Assembly: GCA_019321725.1 (NCBI GenBank)
Contig: CM033121.1
Location: forward strand, 12,772,001-12,836,000
Direction of reading: 5' to 3'
DNA length: 64,000 nt
Source of the DNA: Paulownia fortunei
Lineage: Eukaryota; Streptophyta; Magnoliopsida; Lamiales; Paulowniaceae
Shown here: piece after piece, positions 10,921-24,906 of the stretch
Layout of the letters: every line of letters starts with the position of its first letter
How positions within the stretch are numbered: position 1 is the first letter of the stretch
Notes under the pieces: generated by a model
Databases searched by the model: none
Told to the model about the DNA's origin: nothing
The model's input: only the letters and a program-made list of their open reading frames with translations
Made by a program: the position numbers and the translations under genes

Positions 10921-12589
10921 ATATTTTTAAAAAAAATCAAATTTTAGCGACAATTTTCCACAATTCGTCACTAATTTTTTTGAATTTTTTTAAATAGTAT
11001 TAATTTAGCGACGAATATAGCAATTCGTCGCTAATAATTAACTTAGGGATGAATTTTCAACATTCGCCGCTAATTTTTTCTAATATTTTTTTTTAAATTG
11101 TATTAATTTAGTGACGAATATAACAATTCGTCGCTAATCAAAACTTTCGCAATTCGTCGCTAATCAAAACTTTCGCTACGAAATTTGAAATTTCATCACT
11201 AAAATCTTTTTATATTATTTTGAAACTATTATTAATTTAGCGATGGATTATGATTTTTCGTCGCTAAATCTTAAGTATTTAATTTTTTTTTATATATTTT
11301 AGCGATGAAAATCCTTACATATTTTGTCACTAAGTGAATATTTAGCGACGAATTTGCGATGAAAATTATCGTCGCTAAAATTTGCGACGTAATCCAAATT
11401 TTTGTCGTCAAATTTTTTTACGACGGTCTTATTACGGCGACTTTAGCGATGGAAATATTTCGTCGCTAATATATATTAGCGATGAAAACATGATTATTAA
11501 CGATGAAAGTTATCGTCGCTAAAATATATTTTTCTTGTAGTGTTCCCACTAATTCTTTGTAGGCTTATTGGTCAAGTTGTTGCTTTGGGTTACACTTTGT
11601 TTGAAGAGTTCCAATTGCCCTCTCCATGATTTTGTAGTCAGTATCTTTAAATATAGACATACTGATGGTTGTAATAATTAATTTGTAGTCAATGTTTTAT
11701 ATCCTCCATTCAACTTTGTTACTTCATCCTGGTAAGTTGATTTCTAGTATTTTGTTTTTTGTAATACCACTTCATGTTAGTTAAAATACAAGATTTTAAT
11801 TTGGGCGGATAATTTTTAATATATGTCCTTCTCCATTAACATTTTTCAGAGAATTGTTTCCTTTCATCAAATGTTTGTGATTCGCGAAAAATTGCTTTTG
11901 TTATCAAGGTACCCCCTCATTTATATGATATGCATCATGTGAGGATGCCAATGCCCTTGGAGATGGCACAGGAGCCTGTATATGTGAATGCCAAGCAGTA
12001 CCATGGTATTCTGCGGAGGCGGTAGTCACGTGCTAAAGCGGAGCTTGAAAATAAATTAATAAAAGCTCGAAAGGTGATTTTTTTTCTCTTTCTCTATTCG
12101 GTGTCTCATAGGGTCTGCGCATGTAGGCATATCGAGTGATGAAACTAGAGATATGTTAGAACTTCTTTTGACTAGTTTTTCTTTCACACTTTTTTTGGTA
12201 CTGTTAGTGAGTAGCTCTCTCTCTTTGTTAATTACAGCCTTATCTCCATGAGTCACGACACCAACATGCCTTGAGGAGAGTAAGAGGCTCTGAGGGATGT
12301 TTTGCAAAGAAGTCTGATGCAGATACGTCTAAGGGGACAGGTTCTGGCGTGACTATCCTGTCACATTCTATTAGTTCATCAGGTTCCGAACCCTTTCCCT
12401 CTGAGTCCAGTAGAGCAAAAGTGCCCTGAGGCTCAGAATTTATACAACACCGATGTTGGCAATTTTAGAAAGCAAACCAACTTGCAGGAACCGGCACATC
12501 AGCCCACTTTTGGGAAGACGAGGGAAGGACCCACTTCAAGTCAAAAGTGGGGAAACATCCCATCTAACCAAGCGCTTGCAATGTAGTGA

Positions 12590-13034
12590 ACTAACACTCA
12601 TAGCCTGTGGGATGGAGGTGGTTTACGACCAAAGAAAGGCACATGCTGGTTACCTGTTTAACTCTTGGCTTTTCCAAGCTGGGCGGAAATTCATTCTTGG
12701 CTGTTTTTATTTTACTTGTGGGAGGAGAAATAGTAGGATCTTCTTAGCTTCTTTCATGTACTATTGTTCTTCCCTTATGTACAAAATGTCATTTAGCATT
12801 AGAAATGAAGTTTTAGTATGGACAACTGGAGTTTTGAGTAGGGAAAACCAATCTCTAACAAGACCTCCCGTACCCACTAACCCTAGATTCCCTTTACAAG
12901 CACTGTTTGAGTTGAGTTTGAACTAAGTAAGGTCAGGTTTAAGCGAAAGAATTAGACTTATTTTCTCATTCCTCTACTGCTGCTGAGTATACCAAGCAGT
13001 GCTGCAATGGTTGTATCTCCCTTCCACATATTAA
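12590..13034. other. No gene; 3' side of the NF-YA relic
   Basis: This may include old 3' UTR of the NF-YA relic. No coding frame or element ends are supported. Confidence 0.4.
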
Positions 13035-13680
13035 TGTTGGAATAAATGGGTGAATTGGAAAGATCTCCAATTTAATGAAAAGTTTCCAAGCTTGAAAAGG
13101 TGTCTCCAATTTAATGAAAGTTTTTAAGTTTGAAAATATACCTAATGACCGGTCACAAAGGAGCATATGAAGAGTTTTGTGTCCATTAACATTGAAGGGG
13201 AATGATGAATAGACATATCTATTCTAATATAAGAGGTGCATAGTAAAAGGGTAAACCTTCATGAAGGGATGTAATGTGAACTATTAGATCACAACCATAT
13301 CTTAAAAGATGCGATCCAATAGTCCAAACTGATTCTAATCAAGGGACATGACCAATCATGATAAGACACCTAGAAGTTTATAAATAGACCCCCCTCCCAT
13401 CAATTTTCTCAATCCCAAAATAATTCAAGTCAATTATTTATTCTCTCTCTCTCTCTCTCTTATAGTCATTCAAAATAATCTTTGATTATTTTCGAGCTTC
13501 TTGTTGTTCTTCGAAGAAAAATATACTCAAGCTTTTGATTTGCCTGACAAGATTAGTATAGTATTGTTCTAATTTTGTAAGAAGTGTTGTATTTTAGAAT
13601 ACTAACATCCTAGTTCCTATAGTACCAGTGTAAGGGATAAAATCTATCTTAAGGAAATTAACTTTGTGCTTATCTCACCT
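13035..13680 (+). repeat. Candidate copia-like solo LTR (end uncertain)
   Basis: It starts TGTTGGAATAAATGG, a common copia LTR start. A promoter-like TATAAATA lies at about 13380, followed by a CT microsatellite (13442-13460), as in many plant copia LTRs. Two ~37-bp units around TCTCCAATTTAATGAAA lie near its start. The 3' boundary and a target duplication could not be found, so the end given is only approximate. Confidence 0.35.
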
Positions 13681-13891
13681 TATCTGAAATTTTGGGAATA
13701 TAAACCCAATCTCCTTTTGATATACAACCAAAAATTAATTATATTAGATAAAGTATCATTAGCCTAATCAATGTGAGTAATGATATAACTATTAATTCTT
13801 TCATAACTGAACCTCATTCCCCTATCCTTGGCGTCATTGTGTTATGTCCTTATTGACGTTGGCAATAGTCAAATGCCAAAATTAGAGGTAG

Positions 13892-15833
13892 TGTCACAAC
13901 CTCCCAACAATATATATAAATATATATACACAATATGTATAAATATATATATATATAAACAACCTGTACAACATAATTTGTGCATGTATGCATATGTATA
14001 ACTTTTTTTTTTCTACTTAGTTAGATAAAACATTGATAAAAGTAAAGTGATTTCATATCTTGTCACACTGTATATACATATGTAGTTATTAAACATTAAC
14101 CAAGTCTATTAAAACCATCACAAACCTAAACTTTCTATTACAAAGGAGTTTATATACAGGATTAATTCACTAATATAATATAATAATTGTAAAATAAAAA
14201 AACACAGCCCACAAAATAGCCCAACAGGTCGTCATCCAAGTACATTGATCTTTGAAAGCCTGTAGGAGCTTCACTGCCAGCCAGTAAACCAGAGGTCTCA
14301 AGTTTCACTATATTCACCTACAATACATGAACTATATGAGCTAACGCTCAATAAGTAAAAATCATGCATGACAAGAGTATGATATAAAATCTCATGCAAC
14401 TCAACTCTAATATATGATGTTATAAATGTGTCAAATTGAATACTCATGAATCAAAGAGTTTTTATTAAAAATCACTTCATTTATTAGGCCCTTGGCCCAC
14501 CCACTATACACCGGATAGAGCTCTGAATAACATCAATAATCATATGGCCAAAAGCAAATTAACTCAATCCAAGGGCCATCTCCTAGGAACACCAAAGGTC
14601 TACCCCTTATCTTCCCCTGTGATCCTCCAGAAGTTTTCCCACTAGTAGAGTCAATAAGGGCACAGTCAAGTGGTCCACTCTCTCATGAGCACCAAAGGCA
14701 CACCTCCTGTCAACCTTGGTGATCCTCCGAGAAGTAACACTCACACTGCCCCAAAATATCATATAAGCATGCCTCCCATGCCTCGGTACACTAGTAGTGG
14801 CCAACCAAAATATTTTCTTTTTGAAAACCATATCTCAAATCATATCGTGCATGCAAGAACCTCCACTATACTCATATGTTGTGCATGCACATGTAAATGC
14901 TTATGAATGGTATGTTCAATATGAAATGCAAGTCATCTTACTCTCAACATGTTTCAAAAATCATAAGACTCTCAGTCAAATTTAATATCATCAACGCATT
15001 AGGTATACATGCTTCAAGACATACTATGTTCTTGCATTGTAGTTGCAAATGGATCTTTACTTACATTTCACTTGGTTGATGGCTTAGTTTAGATTTGTTT
15101 ATTGTTCCCCTCCAATCTTAGATGTAAAATAGCCTGTAATATTACCCAACATCAAGTACCATTCCCAATTTGACAAGTTGAAAGCATAAAATATCATACG
15201 AAAACCTTAAACACCAAGCTATCTCGGTTTTACAAACTAGAACCCAATCTAGTCCCTCCAATACCTTAATTTCTCATCTTACATACATGTAAACATCATA
15301 TAATTAAAGTATTATAACTCTAATATCATGTACCTAATTATTAACACTCAATAACACCATGTCTATGTTGAAATATACTAACTTATCAAATGATATAGAT
15401 TCACATTTCACACTCTTATAAAATCATTCTTTTTAAATCAATATCAATGAATTAGGCATTTTTTTGTCTTTATTTGTAATTAATTAAATTAAATTAAATT
15501 ATAATATCATATATAGTTATAGGACATGATCGCGCATATAATGAAGATTATGAAATACATCTTTATAGCTTTGATCTTAAATTGTTCCAAGTTGAGAATA
15601 ATTGAGATAGAACATCAATTATTAAGAAGACTTCCGTATATGATGCATGCTCGCAGGGAGAATATTTCATTTTTGTGGACATTAGTGTTGGGACATTAGA
15701 TCATTTATATGGATGATTAATAGGGAACAAGTATATTAAACAATTATTTCTTCCTAATTTATAATGAAATATTATCGAATATGGAATTTGTATGTATGAT
15801 AGTGCAAGATTAGTTTAAATTTGAGGTACCACA
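13892..15833 (-). repeat. Putative gypsy-type solo LTR, minus orientation
   Basis: The block begins TGTCACAACCTCCC and ends GAGGTACCACA, giving TG...CA ends with short inverted similarity. Read on the minus strand, about 14201-14350 is clearly homologous to about 56770-56930 of the LTR-like block at 54344-57185, sharing TTGAGCGTTAGCTCATATAGTT. TA repeats occur at about 13910-13960. An internal near-duplicate pair lies at about 14580-14640 and 14690-14740. No convincing target duplication is visible, and an alternative is a truncated LTR. It lies ~50 bp outside the left end of the inverted duplication. Confidence 0.5.
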
Positions 15834-16854
15834 GTAATTTTATGGATGGTTAGTTGGCTTTGATTTATTCTCCGATTACATAGAAAGTCATAAATTTGTA
15901 TACAATTTAATTATGTGTGGAATTTAATAAGTGACCAACAAAAAATTCATTATCTATTTAGATGAATATGAGAATTTCGTATGATTTTCATGTTCTTGAC
16001 TTGGAAGCCCTTAGACAAGGCTCAAAGAAAGTTAGAAAAAAGAGTTATGTATTTTTATCATCAAGTCAAGTAACTAGGAATGTAGATATAGAAATGGAGT
16101 AAGGGTTTTGAGTAATAATTCATAATCATACTAAGCGTATTTGGGTGTTACTGGAAGGATTTTACTTGCATTGTACCCTAGTCGAAAAAGTTCGGTACTT
16201 CACATATATTTAAGTTTTCATGGTAAGTTGATAGTCCTTAACCATGATTGGTAGGTTTTTTGAATTAAAATAATTTAAATAATAATTAATTAAAATAATT
16301 TTAATTATTCAATTAGGTGAAGAGTTGTGAGTTAATATTAGTTTATTGATGAATATAAGAAACCATGCACAAACTTGGATAAGTCTATTCTTTCTAAGGA
16401 AAATTAATCTAATCTAATTAATTTATTAAACTTGGATTAATTCAATCACTAAATTAATTGAACTTAATAAAATTAGGAAAAGCTCAAATAGACTAATTAA
16501 TTAATTGAATGAATCGATTAATTAAATTAAATTAAATTATTTCATATAGTGAATTGATTAAATTAATTAAATAGATTTTAATTAAGTTATATGGAAAATT
16601 ATTTAAATTAAGGAAAAAAAATAATTAATTTAATTCTAAATACAATAGATATGAAGTTGATAGGAGCAAAATCCGTTAGAAATTAGAATTGGGTGATGAA
16701 AATTCTAATCCACTAAAAAGAAAGAAACGGGAGAGTTGGAACGTTGGATGTGTAATAATTAAGGAGCAATGGAGTGAAAAAATAGAGTTACAACTTTGAG
16801 TGAAATATTAGCATCTCGGTTGCAGTGCCCACATATACACTTACTATCAGAAAA
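15834..16854. other. AT-rich DNA upstream of left PTPA
   Basis: This contains ATTAATTAATT-rich sequence and the outer boundary of the left arm at about 15883. The last part would be the promoter/5' UTR of PTPA. A TTGCAGTGCCC-containing segment precedes the start codon. No other coding frame is supported. Confidence 0.5.
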
Positions 16855-19800
16855 ATGGAACCCCCACAAGACGACCACCAACACCACCTACCCCGCCGTG
16901 AAGAGCAGCCGGCTCAATTCCCGCCACCGCCCACAACCTGCGCCAATTGTGGCGGCCCCACATGTTTCCCCACCCCACCACCCCATCTGCCACCCCTTCT
17001 TACATCCCCATCCGCTTCCCCGCCTTGAATCTCCCCACTCCCCCACCCAACACCAAGGAGGCCATCATCCGCACCCCCATCCCACAGCCCCAAAAGGTGG
17101 ACCCCTACAATCCTCCCTACGCCTTCACCGCCCCTTGGAAGAAAATCCACTCCCAAGACGACGTCGCTCGTTTCCACTCCTCCCCCGTTTTCCGCAACTT
17201 CCTCGGCTTCGTCGTCTCCCTCTCCGAGTCGACCAAATCGCGCAAGCTCTCAGATCCCTGTCACGTGTCCCTCAACGTCGAAACCCTAGTCTCCATTCTC
17301 CAGACGCTGATTGATTGCGTGGATGAAATCCCTCCAGCCCCGCAGTCCGCTCGATATGGCAACCTTTCGTACCGCGCGTGGCACGAGCGCATGAGCAATA
17401 ATGCGGGGTCGTTTATGCTGAAATTTCTTCCGGCCGCCATGGACTCTGCCATTGTAGAATTAGTGCCTTACTTCACTGATAGCTTTGGCAACTCAAGTCG
17501 CATCGATTATGGTACGAGTGTAGATCTCTTGGTTGAATTGTCCTTCTTTATACTAGGGTAAATGGCACTTACACCTTTAAATCTTTACTCCTAAAACGTA
17601 ATTACACGACTTACATTATATAGGATTTGCATTTTCAAATTTTTCCCGAAAAGCTCTTCGGGCAGTTTTTCTTCTGCCGTCGTGTGCCTTTTTAATTGCT
17701 TCGTTAGATGCCGTGCGTCTATTTAAGTGCTTCGTGATTTTATTTTTCTTACTCTTTAACGGTAAGGTTTCGGCATATTTTTCCCTTTTATCCCTTCTCC
17801 CCTCAAAAGTGTTTCCCGCTCAAAAAACAAAAGGCTTAAAAATACTAGTCTTAATGGTGAAGACATGACAAAATGGTGGTATATTTGTTAGAAATAGAGT
17901 CGGTTGCAATACGTGCAATAGGATAAATGGTTGTGGATGGCGACAGAGAATGATTGATTATGCAATCATTTTAGCTGCTAGAGAATGATTGATTATGCAA
18001 TCATTTTAGTTGCTATTTGCAACCACTTAGCTTATTTTTCATACTAATATTACGAAGTTTTTTGCTTGGCTTTTAAACAAAAAAAAAAAGGGAAAAATAC
18101 ACAGTACGGCGGTTGACAAAGTGCTTTTGAGTGAAAATTTTGATCTGTCATTGCAAGGGCCAAGTGCTATAATGGATGTAAGTTGAGGGGTAAAGTACTT
18201 TTTAATTACTTAGGGGAGCAAAGGTGGGGTTATTGGGAGGGGGGGGGGGTGTTTGAGGGGGTTGAAGTGCCATTTATGTTATGTGTTACAATGGCAGCCT
18301 TGGGAGTAGTAGAGTACTAATGTTGGGGAAATGTGTTCTACTTGGAATATGCATATTTTTTTGCACCACCCTTGTGAATGATTCTGTGCTTTTTTTCCTT
18401 AATCTGTTGTGCATTTATTGAATGGCAGACTTTTCTGGGATCTTTGCCACAGTGCCAGGTTAGTTTGGATTTGTGGACAGGATTGATAAGATTAATTAGA
18501 TGGAGTTGGATTACACTATTCATGGATATTGTAATATGGTTAAAAATATGTTTGGAGAATAGGATTGAAAATTTAAAGTTCAAGTTAAAATAATAATCTT
18601 TTGTTTGTATTGGATAATTACATATTTGATTAAAGGCAATTGTCTAGTTTGACCTTAGCCAAAAAGACAAAACATATCTCATTATACCTAGATTACCTCG
18701 TTCACACTCACTGTTCCCTTTTCTTTCTCTACCCACAATGTTTTCTTCTTAAGCTTCTGGTTTTTCTCCTCTAGCTCTCTCTCTTTTTTTTTTTGGAAAA
18801 GAAAAACAAGTAAATTCCTCGTTGTTCTCTGATGGGTTGTTCTAAAAACTAGCATCACTTTCCGGCGGGTTTTCTTTTGGTTCCGTCCTTATAGCGAATT
18901 TTGTTTCTTTTTATCCGGCAATAAGTTAGCGGCGACGGTATATGACTTCAGGACATTGACTCTCCCCCACCTGAAGCTCCTCGGTGACGCCCACTGGACC
19001 AATGGCTGATTCTGAAAGGGTTCTCTGCCAATTCGCAGTCTAATTCCTATAAACTGCTCTCAAATCACTTTAAGAAAATCATACAAATGGATTCTCCAGT
19101 TTCTGTTATACTAAATGACGATTGGTTTTCGGTGAGCCGTGGAAATTTTTTTCCAAGTCAATCAGTGGGGTTTTGATCTGATTGTGCGAATTCTAAAATT
19201 GCATGAATTGTTATGACATATTTATATGACAGCAAGATTGTAGTTTTATGTTCTTTGAAGGTTAATTTCATCAGTTCATAAGGGGTTTCAGGTGCAAAGA
19301 AGTAAATAACCTTTTGTTGGATCCAAGCCCATTCATTTGGACTACACTATTATAGGGGTGGGCTGAGGATTGTTAATCATGGAATTGCTTGATGCATGGC
19401 CGGGACGAAAAACTATCTTGGGCTACTCTCCTTTGTACCAAGCATTTGACCAGGTGTGATAAAATATTATATCAAGCCGAATACCCCAAACAAAACGAGC
19501 CCTTAGGTTACTCCAGATAGATTCATGCATTCATTTGCAGACACAGAATATTCATTTTTGTACCATAATGAACAAGCACAGGTTGAGAAATCTATTGCAA
19601 TTGCAATTAGCCCCGCTTTCTCTTAGAAGATGGTCATATGGACAACATCATGGACTCCATAAGGGCAAAACTTTGCTTTATATAAAGTATTCACGAAAGC
19701 ATGCATACATTTGTATTTACATGTTTCATATTTATGTTTCTATGATAAGGTTTCTATAAATGTTATTATTGAATCTGTATTTTTTTCATAATGTTCGTAG

Positions 19801-21423
19801 ACTTCGTACGAGGTTTATATATTGTTAATCAATGGAGAATGTGAGAAAGCAGCACGATGTAATAATTCCTTTTGTCAAATAGGCACTGGTCATGAGACAA
19901 ATTTTGCAGCGTGGTTGTATTGCTTAGCAAGATTGGGTATTGTGACAGAAGAGGATTTTCCAGCCCTGGTGTCGAGAGTATTTGTCAAGTACTTGGATTT
20001 GATGAGAAAATTGCAACTTACTTATTGCTTAGAGCCTGCTGGATCCCATGGCGTGTGGGGTCTTGATGATTATCATTTCTTGCCATTCGTATTTGGGTCA
20101 TCACAGTTGATTGACCACAAGTATATAAAGCCAAAGTCAATTCATAATGAGGATATTTTGGAGAATTTCCCAAATGAGTATTTGTATCTCTCATGCATTG
20201 CATTTGTGAAGAAGGTGAAGAAGGGGTTGTTTGCTGAGCATTCACCTTTGTTGGACGACATTAGTGTTGTTCCTACTTGGAATAAGGTGAACAGTGGGCT
20301 GCTTAAGATGTATAAAGTAGAAGTTCTGGAGAAGGTTCCTATTATGCAACATTTTCTCTTTGGCTCAATTATCAGATGGTATGCTGCCTTTTCTTATCTC
20401 CTCTAATACTCTTTGATAAACTGAAATATAAAATGTGATTGGCAATTAATTTTCGCTTTGTTGAGCTGAAATATTTTGGACTTTCATCTTGAATCAAATG
20501 AAATAAGGTATGATGCCAATGTGAAAACCAGATTTTTTGATATAATAGTCACAACCCCATATTCCAAATTATGGAATTAGATGTATGAACCGTTTAGCTC
20601 CTATCATATTTTTGGATCCTTATCCTCAGATAGATCCTCAAATTCTATAACATCCCCAAAATAAGTTCTAGTCCATGGGATGACAAGATAATCTTAATGT
20701 AGACTTTTTTCTGTTCTTTGTGCTGCTTACCCAAACTGTGCCCTTCATAATTGACAAGTTGATTTTGTGCTTACCCACTGAGCTTGAACAATTTTATTGA
20801 TGAAGTATCACAATGACTTTATTTTGAAATCAGTCTTTGTCAATTATATCGTAGCATTACTATTTGTTGTCAAGAGAGGCTATGCCGGAAAGTTCCCTTT
20901 GTTATTTATCTATGCTCTGTTCCCTATTCGTTTACCTATGTTCATTGAAAGCACTTCTGCAGTTAGTAGGGTCTCTGCTATTAGAAGTATAAAATAGTTC
21001 CCTTTTTGTAGAATTCGTAGATGATTCTGATATATCAGCAATTTTAAAAGTTTCAAGACTACTTTCTGGTTCAGTTGGTTGAAATCTACTTTTTGGGTTG
21101 TCAAACTGTGGGCAAAATTAGCCAGCTTGCTGCATATGATTGCGCTGATAATTTGAAATGTTAACTGAAATTCTCTTTCAATGTGAGTTTTTTCTTTTAG
21201 TGTTTTGTCTTTTATGGGGATCATAGCATTTAAATGTTGTAAATTTTCCAATTCAAGAAAATTTCTTCTTTGATTGATAATGGGAAAATCTTTTTTCCTG
21301 ATCTGTGTTGGCTTGATATAAATTTTTAACAAGTGGCTGAGACTACCACTGTCCTTTTGCAGATGTTTAATTTTCTCTTTTCTTTCCTGCTCTCTGATTA
21401 TCTTTCCTTTCTGCAGGGTCTGA
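16855..21423 (+). CDS. PTPA: Serine/threonine phosphatase 2A activator PTPA, left copy with 1-nt frameshift
   Basis: Three exons: 16855-17511, 19883-20378 and 21417-21423, the last encoding only the final residues and TGA. The predicted product is a PP2A activator, a peptidyl-prolyl isomerase-like factor that acts on the PP2A catalytic subunit in cytosol and nucleus. Family motifs: RIDYGTGHE across the exon 1/2 junction, EPAGSHGVWGLDDYHFLPF, FAEHSPLLDD, WNKVNSGLLKMYKVEVLEK and QHFLFG. The exon 1 N-terminus is Pro-rich. A C-run at 16981-16984 has four C where the right copy has five, shifting frame after about residue 42. The frame downstream is otherwise open. It could be a real lesion or a base-calling error, because this copy keeps family-consensus residues that the right copy has lost. 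It is convergent with GAPA. An in-frame upstream ATG exists at 16825. Confidence 0.85.
17559..18276. mobile_element. Candidate TIR element in PTPA intron 1 (left)
   Basis: TAAATGGCACTT at the left edge is mirrored by AAGTGCCATTTA at the right edge, with similarity continuing into ACC/GGT. If TA is the duplicated target, the element is AATGGCACTT...AAGTGCCATT. It has no coding capacity and a G-run near its right end (about 18235-18250). The class is uncertain: mariner- or Mutator-like MITE. The same element is in the right arm at 39342-40059. Confidence 0.35.
17945..18014. repeat. 35-bp tandem duplication in PTPA intron 1 (left)
   Basis: Two 35-bp copies (17945-17979 and 17980-18014) differ at a single base (AGCTGCT versus AGTTGCT). 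Mirrored at 39604-39673. Confidence 0.9.
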
Positions 21424-23050
21424 TGCAGTGATTGGGAGATTGTTTCTTAACAAGAATAAGAAGTTCTAGGAAGATGAAATTACACAGTTTCTGGGGTAAA
21501 TTGTGGCAATCTATTTTCTATCTGATCCCTGTATCTGATAGTACACTATTTAATGATTCTATTATTTTCCGTTTATTATTTGTGCAGAACATGAGATATG
21601 GTGAGAGGTCCTTAGATAGTTAATGCCCTGGAAATAATTTAGTGAATCCAAGTTTTGTGTCCTTGATAGCTTATGTAATTGAGATTATAAGCTTATGAAA
21701 TGCTCAGAAACTGCTGCTGCTCAAATAATTCATGCATCTGGTTTTGCAAGATCAGAATGTTAGTCTTAAGTGTTAGTGGCTGAAAGTCTCCAGGCAGACT
21801 TTTAGAAGTTTGCATTTGATTTGTTTGGTATGGTATGGTCGAAATTGGTCAATCAAATTGGTTCCTTGAAAAAGCAAAGTGAGTTGTTAATCGAACTGAG
21901 TGAAATTGCAAAAAAAAGCAAAAAATGTCTCATTTCATTTTTGGATCATTGGCTTCTCATTAGTGTAGTAGCAACTACTTCTTCAGAAGAGGAATCTGTC
22001 CTCTGTGCTTTGCCTAAGTAAATATCAAACACTTTCCCTTCATCTCTGCGAACTAATCCTCTACGTCACAGTCACAACCCCTTGGACTTCTGCCAATATC
22101 CTTGGTCAGTATCCTCTTTCAACTACCAGTACTCTCTTTCAGTTCCTTTTCCATTATCTTTCTCTGTCCCTTTCTTGCTCTTGCCTCACCCTGAAAATCA
22201 TCCCATGTCCCCAAAAACCATTCTTGCCCTCATATTGAGCTCAGGGGCTCAGCCACACCTCCAATCCTTGCATATATATGCATCCATGTTTCTTTAGATT
22301 TGCCGGTCTTGATGGTGTGGATGGTGGTGTGAATTGCAGTTTTGGGATGGAAAGCTTAGTAGTGGTGATAGTTTCTGATATGTTTGACAGATGTAGGGTT
22401 TCTCTTGATGGGGGATTTCACTGTGGCTTTGAATGCTTGGTTGTGATGGTGGACGCCATCCACTATAGCAGCAATAGCAGCAATAGCAGCAGATAGTTTT
22501 GGGGTTTCTTGGTTCTGTTGTTTTAATTGGTGTGGAACTGCAAATCTAGCCAACCACGTTTGGTTTTGTATAGAACCAAATGGAGGCAGATTTAATTATC
22601 TGCAAAAACTAAATCAAGCTCTTGAGTTTGGTATATGTTGATTTAATTTAGAATTTGTTACCTGTACCTTCAATTATACAAGCCTGCATGCTTGTTTGCA
22701 CTAACTCTGGCTTTTTGATTGCATTGTTTCTGTTAAGGTTGGATGTTTTAGAACGTACACAGAGAACAGGAATAAAGCAGAGGAGAATAAGTATGAAGAA
22801 AAAAAAAATACTCAAAACCAAGATAACACTGTTACAAAAATTTATAAGAATCGACACTTTGTGCAAGCATCAGCAATGGGAATAAAGAGAACTCCACAGA
22901 AACCTCTTATTAACCTTGTCAATTATTTGATATGAATAAGATGGAAAATTGTTTGCTTTCTCATTACAATTCAATAAGAATCTACAGAGGGTAGAACCAA
23001 CAAAAACAAAAAGGATCTCTAATTCACATGACCACAGATACATGGCTCCA
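21424..23050. other. Convergent intergenic region between left PTPA and GAPA
   Basis: This holds the 3' UTRs of PTPA and GAPA and a small AGCAGCAAT microsatellite at about 22468-22493. No further gene is supported; short frames lack domains. The mirror image is 34568-36194. Confidence 0.6.

Positions 23051-24906
<1,856 letters not shown>

Larger units (their letters stand above)
9956..11542. mobile_element. Non-autonomous CACTA (En/Spm-like) transposon
   Basis: It begins CACTACAGGAAAAA and ends TTTTTCTTGTAGTG, terminal inverted repeats matching 13 of 14. A perfect 3-bp duplication TTC flanks it (9953-9955 and 11543-11545), the CACTA hallmark. The subterminal regions carry many direct and inverted copies of TTAGCGACGA / TCGTCGCTAA, the type of motif bound by the CACTA TNPA-like protein. 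No transposase is encoded, so it needs a partner in trans. The middle (about 10690-10920) is GC-rich and unlike the rest. It is inserted in an intron of the NF-YA relic. Confidence 0.9.
9160..12586 (+). pseudogene. Decayed NF-YA (CCAAT-binding factor subunit A) gene
   Basis: Four exon-like pieces translate to NF-YA. They are about 9160-9271 (QLELVGHS motif), 9387-9452 (NPYDPYYGGMMAAYGH), 11909-12073 ([15 protein letters not shown], the NF-YB/YC interaction helix and linker) and 12238-12586 ([14 protein letters not shown], the DNA-binding part, then a Ser-rich tail). Intact NF-YA joins NF-YB/NF-YC to bind CCAAT boxes in the nucleus. Lesions seen: an in-frame TAG at 9234-9236, a TAG at 12023-12025 where the family has Gln in RRRQ, and a frameshift near 12424 after which the usual C-terminal reading resumes to a TAG at 12584-12586. 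Splice signals around the pieces are still GT-AG. The N-terminal start was not found. The intron at 9453-11908 holds a CACTA transposon. Confidence 0.8.

Noticed and set aside
10508..10947. Overlapping Ser- and Arg-rich frames in the middle of the CACTA element
   Set aside because: They arise from the CTCTGT microsatellite and the 53-bp duplication; no start context or domain supports a protein.
16914..17177. Gly-rich frame antisense to PTPA exon 1 (also 40441-40860)
   Set aside because: It is a composition shadow of the Pro-rich N-terminus of PTPA.
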